A DNA stretch of 64,000 nucleotides, taken from NCBI RefSeq assembly GCF_000214495.1, contig NZ_AFIJ01000008.1:85074-149073 (forward strand), read 5' to 3'. Below the pieces are notes generated by a model that had not been told where the DNA came from, ran no database searches, and worked only from the letters and a program-made list of their open reading frames with translations. This stretch comes from Megasphaera lornae. GTDB lineage: Bacteria; Bacillota; Negativicutes; Veillonellales; Megasphaeraceae. Below, in pieces: positions 8,408-18,749 of this stretch (positions within the stretch are counted from its first letter, which is position 1; each line of letters starts with the position of its first letter). Made by a program: the position numbers and the translations under genes.

Positions 8408-9739
8408 ATGAACCCATATATTGAATCAGAAACATTAGAACTTAAAGAAAAATATACGGATACAATTACAAAGGAAATAGTATCTTTCCTTAATGGTGCG
8501 GGGGGATCAATTATTATTGGAGTAAAAGATAATGGTACAGTAGTTGGTGTAGACAAAGTTGATGAGGTTCTTAGAAAAATATCCGATATTATAACAACTA
8601 AAATAGAACCGAACCCACAAGATGAAATTAGCTCAGAACTCAAATTTGATGATGGAAAAACCCTTATAGTAACTCATATAAATAAAGGACGTCATCATAT
8701 TTATTGTCAAAAGAAATTTGGGTTTTCTTCTACTGGATGCACAATACGAATCGGTACAACCTGCAAAGAAATGACACCGGAACAGATAAAAATTCGATAT
8801 GAGAAAAAATTTATAGATAATGAATATATGCTTAAGAAAAAATCAAACTCATCAGATTTATCGTTTAGGGAACTTAAGATATATTATTCAGAAAAAAATT
8901 ATCATTTGGACGATAAATCTTTTGAAACGAATTTGAATTTAAGAAATGAAGCCGGAGAATATAATTTATTAGCAGAACTATTATCCGATAAAAATAATAT
9001 TCCATTTATTTTTGTGAAATTTCAAGGGGAAAATAAAGCTTCTATATCTCAAAGAAGCGATTATGGTTATGGATGTATATTAACGACTTATGGGAAAACA
9101 AAAAACAGATTGCAGGCTGAAAATATATGTATTTCTGATACGACAGTTAGACCAAGAAAAGATACATACTTATTTGATTTTGATTGTGTTAACGAGGCAA
9201 TTTTAAATGCTTTGGTTCATAACGATTGGACAATCACTGAACCACAGATTTCAATGTTTCATGACAGACTTGATATATTATCACATGGTGGACTTCCTGG
9301 CGGAATGACAAAAGAGCAATTTTTTGATGGAATAAGTAGGCCAAGAAATGCAACTTTGATGAGGATATTTTTAAATATGGGATTAACTGAACACACTGGA
9401 CATGGAATTCCAACCATTGTAGAAAAATATGGAAAAGATGTTTTTGAAATTGAAAGCAACTATATTAGATGTACTATTCCTTTTGAACAGGAAGTAATTG
9501 AACAAATAGACAATAAAAATGTCGGTTTGAATGTCGGTTTGAATGTCGGTTTGAATAAGACTGAGAAGAAAGTGATTGAACTTTTGATAGAAAATCCAAA
9601 TTTAACATCAATCGAACTTTCAGAAAAAATTGGTGTGACAAAGAGGACTATTGAAAGGACATTCAGATCTTTACAAGAAAAGAAAATTATAGAAAGAATC
9701 GGATCAAAGCGTGATGGTAATTGGATTGTAGTCAGGTAA
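8408..9739 (+). CDS. ATP-binding protein, Schlafen/AlbA_2 type, with C-terminal HTH
   Basis: 443 residues. Residues 1-120 are the AlbA_2 (divergent AAA-4, Schlafen) domain with ESETLELKEKY and GGSIIIGVKDNGTVVGVD. Residues about 255-345 match the HATPase_c_4 region (EAILNALVHNDW, then GGLPGGMT, then LTEHTGHGIPTIVEKYG). Near residue 375 an NVGL motif is repeated three times in tandem, and the last 60 residues form a winged helix (LIENPNLTSIELSEKIGVTKRTIERT). Such proteins are common in mobile elements, often called ATP-dependent DNA helicase-like or putative regulators; their biochemistry is poorly known. GAGGAGG precedes ATG 8408. It sits next to the Avs-like gene, but a joint role is inference. 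Confidence 0.82.
   Translation: MNPYIESETLELKEKYTDTITKEIVSFLNGAGGSIIIGVKDNGTVVGVDKVDEVLRKISDIITTKIEPNPQDEISSELKFDDGKTLIVTHINKGRHHIYCQKKFGFSSTGCTIRIGTTCKEMTPEQIKIRYEKKFIDNEYMLKKKSNSSDLSFRELKIYYSEKNYHLDDKSFETNLNLRNEAGEYNLLAELLSDKNNIPFIFVKFQGENKASISQRSDYGYGCILTTYGKTKNRLQAENICISDTTVRPRKDTYLFDFDCVNEAILNALVHNDWTITEPQISMFHDRLDILSHGGLPGGMTKEQFFDGISRPRNATLMRIFLNMGLTEHTGHGIPTIVEKYGKDVFEIESNYIRCTIPFEQEVIEQIDNKNVGLNVGLNVGLNKTEKKVIELLIENPNLTSIELSEKIGVTKRTIERTFRSLQEKKIIERIGSKRDGNWIVVR
9519..9557 (+). repeat. Three tandem 12-bp repeats inside the AlbA-type gene
   Basis: AATGTCGGTTTG is repeated three times and encodes NVGLNVGLNVGL between the ATPase domain and the HTH. Unit length is a multiple of three, so copy-number change alters the linker without breaking the frame. 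A fourth copy lies in the promoter at 8342. Confidence 0.85.
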
Positions 9740-10173
9740 ATAGAATATATTTCTAAATTAAAGTTTATAATAATGATTTGTTTTAGTATATTAGATATTT
9801 TACTTTGGAGATAATATTGCCAAGCTCTATATTTATTTGATTATAGAGATTTTTGAATTATTATTTAATTAAAAATAAAATTCCTAATATAAGTTAAGAA
9901 TTTCATTATGTATATATTACTTTTAATTAAATATAAAATATAGACAAATTCATAATTTAAGAGATTTTTCTAAAGATGTATAATTTTTATTATTAGAAAA
10001 AAGTAATAATTAAGATTAATTAAAAATAAGGAAATAAAGAATTAAATTTATTAAATTATTCTAAAGAGAAACATTTTCTATAAATTGATTACTAGAATGA
10101 TATTTAATAAAGAAAAATTGTGGCAGTTATAAGATAAATATATTAAATGTATAATAAAGAGGTTGCTAAAATT
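9740..10173. other. AT-rich spacer before the Avs-like gene
   Basis: About 430 bases, almost only A and T, without an ORF of note or a clear hairpin terminator. A promoter for the downstream gene must lie here but the base composition makes any -10 call unsafe. Confidence 0.5.
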
Positions 10174-13100
10174 ATGGGATATTCAGCGAAAACAAAACCA
10201 GGTATGGCGGATCCTTATTGGTATGAATGGTCTGTGGGTCAGAAATATATCGTAGAAATGCTCAATCCAGATAGCCATATTCAATATGTTGAGCTTCAGG
10301 CAGATGTTCAATTGGGTTTAGATGATGTAGTGATTACATACGATAATGGCAAAACTAAATTTATCCAAGTAAAGCATACAAGAGTTGATGATACGATAAC
10401 TTTTGGGGATATTGTTTCTACTGGGAAACTTAAAAAGGATATTAATTCTAAATGCTCATTATTAGGAGAATTAGCAAGGTCATGGAATTTGGAAAAAGGC
10501 TTACATACAGATTCGGAAGTATATATTTTTACAAATAAAAAAGTAGGAAGTAGAGCTTCATTGGCTGAAAAAGGAAAAATTAATAGGCCACCATTGAATA
10601 TTTTTTTGGAAGAATTACAAGACAAAGTAAGTAAAGCTGAGAGCTTTTCAGATATAGTTTTTTCTGATAATAAGGAAGCTTGGAAAGAATGGTGTAGTGA
10701 ACTTGAATATATTGAAAAGGATGAAGATAAGCTTACTTTTTTGAAAAATCTACATGTGAAAACAGATCAGGAAAGTTTGGGGGATTTAGGAAATTCAATA
10801 AAAAGTAAATTGCAGAGATATCTTTCAGTTTCTGAGGAAGTGTCAGATATTTTGCTTGGAAAGCTTGACCATGCTTTGAGAGATTGGACTACATCCAAGC
10901 GAAACAGCTCAAAAATAACTATAGAGAAATTATACTCAGCGTTATCTATAGAAGAAGAAGTTATAATTTATAATCATGATCTAATACCAGTTAGTCCTTT
11001 TTTTGATAGCAGAAATGAATTTATATATAATATTGAAATAGATATTATAGATGGATATGAAAAAGTTCTTTATTTATCGGGAGTACCAGGAACAGGAAAA
11101 ACCAATATTATTAGTAAACTTTCCTGTAAAAAAGATAGTTTAGTTGACATTCGTTATTATGCATATGAGCCGATTGATCCCAATAAAGAATATTTACCAT
11201 CTGACGTTTCTGAAAGAGTAAAAAAAGGGGTATTTTGGGATACATTATTAAATCAATTAAGAAAATTGTTAGCGGGTAATTTATATAAATATAAAGTACC
11301 TGTTTCAAATAGTTTTTTAAAATTGGAAGAAAAGAAAAACGAGTTTTTCAGAATTGCCTCTGAATTTGCAAAGGATAGAAATAGGATATTCGTACTTGCT
11401 ATAGATGGATTAGACCATGCTGCTAGATCTGGTGTAATAGATGAAACATTTTTACCAACATTACCTAATCCAGAATATATTCCAGATAACGTAAAGATTA
11501 TTATTGCAGGTCAGCCAAAGGAAGACTATAGAAATTATCCGTATTGGTTATACCAAAATTCTCAAAATGTTAAAGAATATGTAGTCCCAAATATTCAACC
11601 AAGTGATATTGAAAAGCTTGTTAATGAAAGATGTAACCATTATAATTCAAACAATAAAAAAAACGTATCTAATATAATTTCTAAGTATGCAGGTGGTAAT
11701 ACGTTGGCTGCTATTTTTTGCTGTGCACGAGGCGATGAACTGCTCTGATCCGTTGATACTGGAAGAAAGACTTAAGTATAGAAAATTAAGTGGAAATATT
11801 CAAGAATATTATAGAACAATATGGGAAGATACAAAAAAGGAAATGCAGATACCTTTTGTTGATTATAAAATGGCTGGGGTATTTGCTTTCTTTAATGAAC
11901 CTATTAGCGCAAAAAAACTTAGTTCGATTTTTAAAGATGAAGGAATTAGCAATTCTTCATGGAATAATATTCTCAAAGCATTGAGTCCGCTTTTGATAGA
12001 AAAAAATAATACATATACTATTCTTCATAATGATATCCGCATTTATTTATCAGGAATTATTGGTATAGATAAAGATCATGTTAGAGAGGTTTATTCGAAG
12101 CTTGTAGATTATTATCTTTCTCAAGAAGAAAAAACTATTGGGTTTTACAGAGATGTTATTAGATTTTTAATAGCGTCAGGTAGAACAGAGGAATTTTCAA
12201 TTATTTATAATCCTGAATATGTAATGAGTGCATATGTTAATGGAATTGATCTGACAGAATTGAATCATATTACGGATGAATTAATGCGTTATGTAATCAA
12301 CGAAGATTCTATAGATTGGAATAAATTAAGGAGTGTGACACTTGGGTATTTGACTATTGAACAAATTCGAAAAAGTTTGTACGAGATAGAAGATGTCTCT
12401 TTTCGTAAAAGCATAAGGATTATGAACGTTCATAAATATGAATGTTATATTACATCGGTAGATAAATGGACATCAAAAATTATATTAGATGTACTTCAAT
12501 TGATTAATGATTTATATGAAAACGGCGAAGAATATCGTGGAATAACTCTATTTTTGAATTGGTTTAATCATGTTAAGTTTTCGGAAATTCAAAAAATAAT
12601 AAATGATGGAAATAAAAATCTTCGAGGGAGTGATGGTAGAAATATATCTGAATTACTAAGTAAAGCTTGTGTTAATACAGAACATTTTGAAATTCTAGAT
12701 GGTATTTCTGAACTTGAAGCTGACAATTTTTTAATAAATACCGTTGAACATGTTATAGGTGAAATTATTGAAAATCTTCACGCAGAAAAGTTAGAAAAGG
12801 CATTCGGTTCTCTTGATTTGATTTTAATAGATCCTCTTGTAGTTGGAATAAAAAAACTAATTGAGCAAAATCGTTATGAGGATCTGAAAATTTTAAAAAA
12901 GTCGATTCAAAAACGAAAAATCTCTAACTCCATGAGTATGATGATATTCTATTTTTTAAAAATTGTGACAGGAGATGTTGATTGGAACGATAATAAAGAT
13001 GGTGTTGTTTGGGATGAAATTGAATCAGTAGAGATGCCGGATGATAATATTGAAAACTTAATGACCTATTACACTATTTATGCTATTGTAGCATCATATT

Positions 13101-16048
13101 TACAAAATAAAACTCGCTCAACTATTGCTCAAGAAATAACTAATAAATATATTGAAGCTCATAATCACATGAAACCAGATTATTTTTTGTTATATTTTAA
13201 TGCTGCTGCGTATTTGGGAAAATGGCTTAAAGATAAAAATAATAAAAGACAGTTAAATGAACCAGTTAATGATCTTAAACTTATCATAAGTAATTTATAT
13301 TGTAAAAATTGGAGTATTAATGAACTTGATTTTGAAACACCCTTTCTTCGAGCATATCTTCTGAATGCATATATAATTCTTTTAGAAGACGAGAGCATTC
13401 AATTCCAAAATATGTTAAAAAATTCTTTAGAAAGAGTCTTCGAGGATAATCCTGTTAATCAATTATTTGCTCCTGGCATGCTATATTACAGAAATAATCT
13501 CAAAAGAATGCAACTATGGATTGATGAATGGCTAGCTGATAATGGAAGAGTTTGGTCAGAATCTATTGGTGATAGGAACAGAATAGTTAAAAAATTTTTA
13601 GAATCGAAAGAAAAATATGATAAATACAATGATCTTAATCTTAGAGGTGCTGTGGATAAAGTTAGATGGTCTGTTATCGGATTTGCATCACATAAGGAAT
13701 ACTGTGTGGATTATTTGCTGAACTGGTATACAAATATTGTTGATAGATTTCCTGAATATATTTGTAATTATGCTGAAATTGTTAAAAATATTTCTGATAA
13801 AATTGAGGTTCTTGGGGATAATAGGATAGAATATACGTTAAATACTAAAATCTATTCTGATTTGGGTAGCGAAGGGACTTTTCGTATTCAAAGCATTTTG
13901 AAAAATAGAAGACTATTTTCTCAATGTATTTCGAATCCATCATATCTAATTGATATGTTGATTGGATACCTTAAAGATAGAAAAATTGATAAGGAACAAC
14001 TTCTAATAATTTGGTCCGTAGGAATAGGATTATTAGATTGGCGAAATGAAGTTGATCATGATTCTATTTCTTCATTGCAAAGTTCAATTGAAATATGTTC
14101 GACAAAAAATGGAATCATTGATATCAAAAAGGATTTGTCAAAACTTGGACCTGCATATATTGATTTGTTTTCAGATCCAGTAAAACATATTATACCAGAT
14201 AGATGGTGTGATAATGAAAATAGTGTTAAAGAATTTGAAAATGCAGAAGAGATATTGACATCATATATTACAAAAAGTGATGAAGATTTACCAGAATATT
14301 CTGATGTTATTAAGGCGATAAAGTTTCTTTATACTGATAATAAGTTAACTGAAACTCAAATTAATCGAGTGCTTGCTGTTGAGCTAAGCAAAGACAATTA
14401 TGGCATTAATCAAAATAGTGTCTTAGAATTTATATTTGGTATTGCAAAAGATAATGATATAGATGAATTCTTAAGACAATACATTAGAAAGGCTATTGAT
14501 AATAATAGATTCTATCCATATTTAGATCTACCATATATTATTGGTTGGAGGCTTAAACATAAGGAAGAATATTATATTGTTGAATCTTTAGAAGCGCTAA
14601 TTTCTACATTCAATTGTTGGATTACAGCATCAAATCATATAGAAGGACCCGAATTAGAAGAGGGATATGATTATTCTAGATATACAAATTTTGAAAAAGA
14701 AGATATGCTTACTAATTTGTTTAAGATTCTTATGTTATTGATTACATCTGATGATGCCGATGCTGCGAGAGTTGCAATTGGAGGAATAACAGCATTTTTG
14801 AGAGTTAATATTAGTTATATTCATAAAATAGAAGAATATTGGCATAGATTACATTATCAAGCGAAAGAATGGTTCATTATGGTGTATGAATTCGTATATG
14901 AATTGTGCCCAGAACATAGAGAAAAGATTTATGGATATTTAGTTATTCACTCGAAAGATGATGATTTTAATGTAGCACTATACTCAAAGCTACTCTGTGA
15001 GAATATTAATCCTAACTATTCAAAAGAATATTGTGTAGAAAAAAAAGACTACTTTTCATATATCCCAAATAATGGAAAAAAACTATTAATAAGAACGCCT
15101 AGAAATAGTCATTGGATTAATGGAAGCGATTGTGTGTTGGAGCAAATATCGTTAATGGAAGAGCGTTTATTAATTGATTTTACGGATTTAGAAAGACGTA
15201 CGGCTGATTATTTTGATAATGTAGAAGTTCAGAGTTTGTTGCCACTTTTTAGAAGAAAAACTGGAGGATGTAGAGTTGTATGTGATAAAGTGAATTTAGC
15301 TTTTTTTCGTGTATTATATAAGGATTGGTACTACGGAAGGTGGAATGGTATGGATGCTGAATTGGCTAGAATTTTACTTTCTGCGTCGGAACCATTTACT
15401 TTGTTACTTTCACCTTATAGATGGAAATGGAATGAGTGTAAGTTATTTGACAATCCTGATAATATAATTTCTTTATCAAAAACAGAAAGAAATTCTAGAA
15501 TAGAACAAGTATTTAATACGGGAATAAATTCTGATTATATTGTATTAGCAGGTGCTATTGAGGACTATACATATAAAAAGCAAATTTTTGGTTATATTTT
15601 AGGATATTTAGATGTGCAAGAAATAAATGAGCAACAGGCGAGTCAAGAAGTTGAAAGAAATGCGCGTTTATTCTTAAAGAAGAGAAGAGACTATATTGAA
15701 TATCAAAACCCAAATGTAACAATGCATCAGAATGGAATTGAGAGTTTTAAGCAAAGTAACATTATGTGTGGATTTAGTAAATTCATGCTTTCGGCATTAG
15801 GGTGGAAAACAAGATTTGGGTTACAAGGCTTAGAAATAGTTAATTTAAATGATGAAATAGTAGGAAAACTAGAGTGTTTTTATGGATTTAAAACAGATAT
15901 AACTAATAGATACTCTTCAAATCAACCTTATTTACAGAGGTGGATAGTAAAAAGAAAAAAATTGAATGAAGCTCTTGAAGAATCTAAATGTCCATTTCAG
16001 GTAAGAACAATAATTGACTCTTTGGTGACTAGCTTAGAAGAATTATGA
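10174..16048 (+). pseudogene. Giant Avs-like STAND NTPase with N-terminal nuclease-like domain, frameshifted
   Basis: Read as two overlapping frames, 10147/10174-11748 and 11687-16048, which join at the six T of 11714-11719: removing one T gives ...GGNTLAAIFAVHEAMNCSDPL..., so the intact protein would have about 1,957 residues. Residues 1-130 look like the DUF4297/Cap4 type PD-(D/E)XK nuclease (GLDDVVITYDNGKTKFIQVKHT, a D-x(n)-QxK pattern). A P-loop GVPGTGKT lies near residue 302 and a STAND-type Walker B VLAIDGLDHA near 410. The remaining 1,450 residues are helical with no domain I can name, as in sensor regions of antiviral STAND (Avs) proteins, which recognise phage proteins and then cut DNA. 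Start: ATG 10174 has AAGAGG upstream, ATG 10147 has none. Family call is from motifs and architecture only. Confidence 0.72.
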
Positions 16049-16061
16049 ATGATAAACAATA

Positions 16062-16206
16062 TTTTATAAATTAGTTTAATTATATGCTCTAAAGAAAATG
16101 TAAAATAAATGTTGGAGTGGAGTTGAAAATAATAAATTTAATAATTCTTCCAAGTGGTTTACATTTGGACAAAAATAAGACCGTAGTTTCAAGCTGCGGT
16201 CTTTTT
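16062..16206. repeat. Left-end repeat, copy 2
   Basis: Matches 8132-8290, including TTAATTA, CTAAAGAAAATG, TTCCAAGTGGTTTACAT and the hairpin. It may be the original left end of the mobilisable element, with the defence genes added to its left. Confidence 0.7.
16178..16206 (+). terminator. Terminator after the Avs-like gene
   Basis: AGACCGTAGTTT pairs with AAGCTGCGGTCT (two G-T pairs) and is followed by TTTTT. Because the stem is symmetric it may also stop transcription of the leftward repressor gene. Confidence 0.82.
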
Positions 16207-16217
16207 GCGTACATATT

Positions 16218-16649
16218 TTATTTTAAAAATCTTGATTTTTTAGGGTAAGATAACTTCCAATCTTCAAATTTCTCGTCTGTTATCTCATCGTTATAATGCT
16301 TCTTTCTCATCTCATTCCATTCTATAAGAAAATTATTGAAGTCTACATCATTTGATAAGAGTCCAGTAATTTCTCCATCGTCTACTAAGGGTCTAAACTT
16401 CATGTCTTTTTCATAATCAAAAATTATATGCATTATTTCAAAAATAGAATTAGGTTCATGATTAATTAATGCTGATATATCACAATCAAGTGCTTCAGAT
16501 ATTTTTTGTAACTGTTCTTTATTTGGAGATCTATTTCCAAGCTCGTAATTTCTTATAGCAGCATCTGTCAAACCAGACTTAATGGCAAGTTCTTTTTGAG
16601 TTAAGTTTCGCATAAGTCTTAACTTTTTTAATTTTTCTCCAGAAATCAA
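16218..16649 (-). CDS. XRE-family repressor of the mobile element
   Basis: 143 residues. Residues 5-60 are a canonical Cro/CI HTH (LRLMRNLTQKELAIKSGLTDAAIRNYELGNRSP). The C-terminal 80 residues, rich in acidic and aromatic residues, have no motif I know. The start is TTG at 16649, supported by AAGGAGGAG eight bases upstream. It is transcribed away from the excisionase-integrase genes and the region between carries repeated TGTTCTGT/ACAGAACA boxes, so it probably represses the rightward promoter, like the immunity repressors of integrative elements. Confidence 0.85.
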   Translation of the reverse strand: MISGEKLKKLRLMRNLTQKELAIKSGLTDAAIRNYELGNRSPNKEQLQKISEALDCDISALINHEPNSIFEIMHIIFDYEKDMKFRPLVDDGEITGLLSNDVDFNNFLIEWNEMRKKHYNDEITDEKFEDWKLSYPKKSRFLK

Positions 16650-16712
16650 ACTAACTCCTCCTTATTTCACAATAGCTATAAATATTTTATCACAAAACAA
16701 ACAAAAGCTCAA

Positions 16713-16808
16713 CAAAACTGTTCTGTTACAAATATCTGCAAACATCTGAATATTTTAGAAAAAAATAAATAGAAAAAACTTGACAGAACAAATATGAACT
16801 GTTATTAT
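16713..16808 (+). promoter_or_regulatory. Rightward promoter with repressor-type boxes
   Basis: TTGACA at 16780-16785 and TATTAT at 16803-16808 with 17-bp spacing. ACTGTTCTGT upstream (about 16717-16728) and ACAGAACA plus GAACTGTT over the -35 and spacer form related inverted boxes, likely operators of the divergent XRE repressor. The leader that follows has two small inverted repeats (CCGTTC/GAACGG at 16818-16835; TTGTAAG/CTTACAA at 16839-16892). Confidence 0.65.
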
Positions 16809-16911
16809 ATACACATGCCGTTCGATATTGAACGGAAATTGTAAGACATATAAATTAATGCTCGCCCTTTTTGTGGATGTAGAACCTTACAAACTATAAA
16901 AGGAGGACATT

Positions 16912-17106
16912 ATGAAAGGTATTTTTATGAATGCAAAAGATGTACAAGAATTTCTTGATGTAAGTAGGACAACAGCATATCAGATAATAAACGATATGAA
17001 TCAAGATCTACTTAAATTAGGGTATCGTGTGCAAAGAGGAAAGGTAAATAGAGAATACTTTATGGAAAAGTATTGCTATAAACCAACAAATGCAAAGGAG
17101 GTTTAA
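16912..17106 (+). CDS. Excisionase-like small HTH protein
   Basis: 64 residues (or 59 from the internal ATG at 16927). The motif MNAKDVQEFLDVSRTTAYQIINDMNQDL is the MerR-like winged HTH seen in excisionases and small activators of integrative elements. It has AAAAGGAGGA as ribosome binding site and its stop lies one base before the GTG start of the integrase, so the two are translated together. In such elements this protein directs excision with the integrase. Confidence 0.78.
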   Translation: MKGIFMNAKDVQEFLDVSRTTAYQIINDMNQDLLKLGYRVQRGKVNREYFMEKYCYKPTNAKEV

Positions 17107-17107
17107 A

Positions 17108-18233
17108 GTGCCAGCATTTAGAGATGAAAGCGGGAACAAGACTTGGTTTTGTAAATTTAATTACACCAACTGGAAAGGAGAAAAATCAACTAAGAAAAAA
17201 CGTGGATTTTCAACGAAAAAAGAAGCTTTAAAATGGGAACAAGAATTTTTAAATCAACAATCTGAATCAATTGAGATGAGCTTTAGGGAGTTTTTTTGAA
17301 CTTTACAAGAGGGATAGAAAACCAAGAATAAGAGAAAATACTTGGAGGACTAAAGAAGCAATTGTAAAACAAAAAATACTTCCCTATATTGGTAATTTAA
17401 TGCTTAATGAGATTAATAATGTAACCATCATTCAATGGCAAAATGAGCTTATGAAGATTAAGGATAAGAATGGGAAAAACTACTCTCCTACTTATTTGAG
17501 AACTATTCATGCCCAGTTATCTAGTATCTTAAATCATGCCTGTAGGTACTACAATTTAAAAACTAATGTTGCTCGTGATGTTGGGTCTATGGGAGAAAAA
17601 GAAGCTGATGAAATGCTATTTTGGACTCAAGATGAATATGAAAGATTTATAGAAGCTATTAAAGATAAACCTGAATCATTCTATGCTTTTGAACTTTTGT
17701 ATTGGTGTGGTCTTAGAATAGGAGAATTATTAGCTTTAACACAAGAGAAATTTGATTTTAAAAGGCATACATTAAAAATTGATGAATCTTTACAGAGGAT
17801 TGATGGGAAAAATGTAATAACTGCTCCTAAGACTAAAAAAAGTATCAGGACAATAGTTATGCCTGAATTTCTAACTGAAGAGATTAAAGAGTATATAGAT
17901 AGTTTTTATAAGTTAAAACCAAAAGACTTAATATTTAATTTCTCCAAGAGTTACCTACACCATGAAATGGATAGGGGATCTAAGAAATCTCAAGTAAAAA
18001 GAATTCGAATACATGATTTAAGGCATTCTCACGTTTCTCTCTTGATTGAACTTGGATTTTCTGCAACTGCAATAGCTGATAGGGTTGGACATGAATCGAT
18101 TGACATCACCTATAGATATGCTCATCTTTTCCCTAGCAAGCAAAAAGAAATGGCAATGTCTTTAACGCAAGTAAGAAATAATACGGCAAATGATTGGAAA
18201 GATTTATTAGAAGAGGACGAGAAAGATGTTTAG
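17108..18233 (+). pseudogene. int: Tyrosine recombinase / integrase, frameshifted
   Basis: Starts at GTG 17108 behind AAAGGAGGT. The first 60 residues are the AP2-like arm-binding domain (KTWFCKFNYTNWKGEKSTKKKRGFSTKKEA). At 17291-17297 a run of seven T shifts the frame; with six T the reading continues EFFELYKRDRKPRIRENTWRTKE into the core-binding domain. The catalytic domain shows the Arg in GLRIGELLALT, the HDLRHSH box, the GHES His/Gly region and the Tyr in ITYRYAHLFP. About 375 residues if repaired, a normal length. It should catalyse insertion at guaA. Either a true dead gene or a homopolymer error. Confidence 0.85.
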
Positions 18234-18588
18234 AAGACATTCATTAGATGAAATTTCTAAAAAAACGAGAAATAAAGAGAAAAATAGAAAAAGAAATCGC
18301 ATTTTAAATTTCAGAGTCTCTGAGGAAGAATATGATCTAATAAACAAAAAGATAGAAATAAGTGGACTTAAAAAGCAAGATTATTTTCTACAAATGTTAT
18401 TAAATCATGAAGTTAAGTTAGTAAGTGATTACAGACTTTCTGATAATATATCCAAGGAAATATTTCAACTAGCAAAAGTTATTAAAAAGTTCGGCAAACT
18501 CAATGACGATGAAGCTGATATTTTAATCTATATTTTAGAAATATATGAAGAAATCAAAAAAGAAAAAAGCCCCTACTACAAAGAGTAA
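18226..18588 (+). CDS. Mobilisation (MobC/ribbon-helix-helix-like) protein
   Basis: 120 residues. Residues 25-65 (NRILNFRVSEEEYDLINKKIEISGLKKQDYFLQMLL) follow the pattern of plasmid mobilisation accessory proteins with a ribbon-helix-helix DNA-binding fold; the C-terminal half is helical and acidic. The start overlaps the integrase end by 8 bases, implying coupling. It is a distant relative in layout of the second MobC-like protein at 20526. Its exact partner is unknown. Confidence 0.65.
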   Translation: MFRRHSLDEISKKTRNKEKNRKRNRILNFRVSEEEYDLINKKIEISGLKKQDYFLQMLLNHEVKLVSDYRLSDNISKEIFQLAKVIKKFGKLNDDEADILIYILEIYEEIKKEKSPYYKE

Positions 18589-18596
18589 AGGCATAC

Positions 18597-18644
18597 ACTC
18601 CTGTGAGAAGTGTTCTCTAGACAAGTTCATTTTACCACAGGAGT
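18597..18644. repeat. Inverted repeat in the Mob-VapE spacer
   Basis: ACTCCTGTG (18597-18605) and CACAGGAGT (18636-18644) form a 9-bp stem enclosing a second small hairpin GAGAA/TTCTC. It may be an RNA structure or a protein site ahead of the replication module; no T run follows at once. Confidence 0.5.
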
Positions 18645-18671
18645 CTTATTTATACCAGACAGGAGGATAAA

Positions 18672-18749
18672 ATGGAGAATAAATATAAAACAATAAAGAG
18701 ATTAGATGGTTGTAAAAAGAAAAGGAGTGAGCTTTATGACAGATATTAA
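18672..18749 (+). CDS. Very short ORF coupled to vapE
   Basis: 25 residues (MENKYKTIKRLDGCKKKRSELYDRY) behind a strong AGGAGGA. Its end overlaps the ATG of the VapE-like gene at 18736, so it could be a leader peptide that sets VapE translation, or a tiny basic protein. No family recognised. Confidence 0.4.
   Translation: MENKYKTIKRLDGCKKKRSELYDRY

Noticed and set aside
9519-9557. Tandem repeat as a CRISPR array or assembly artefact
   Set aside because: Only three 12-bp units, in frame, encoding NVGL inside a coherent protein.
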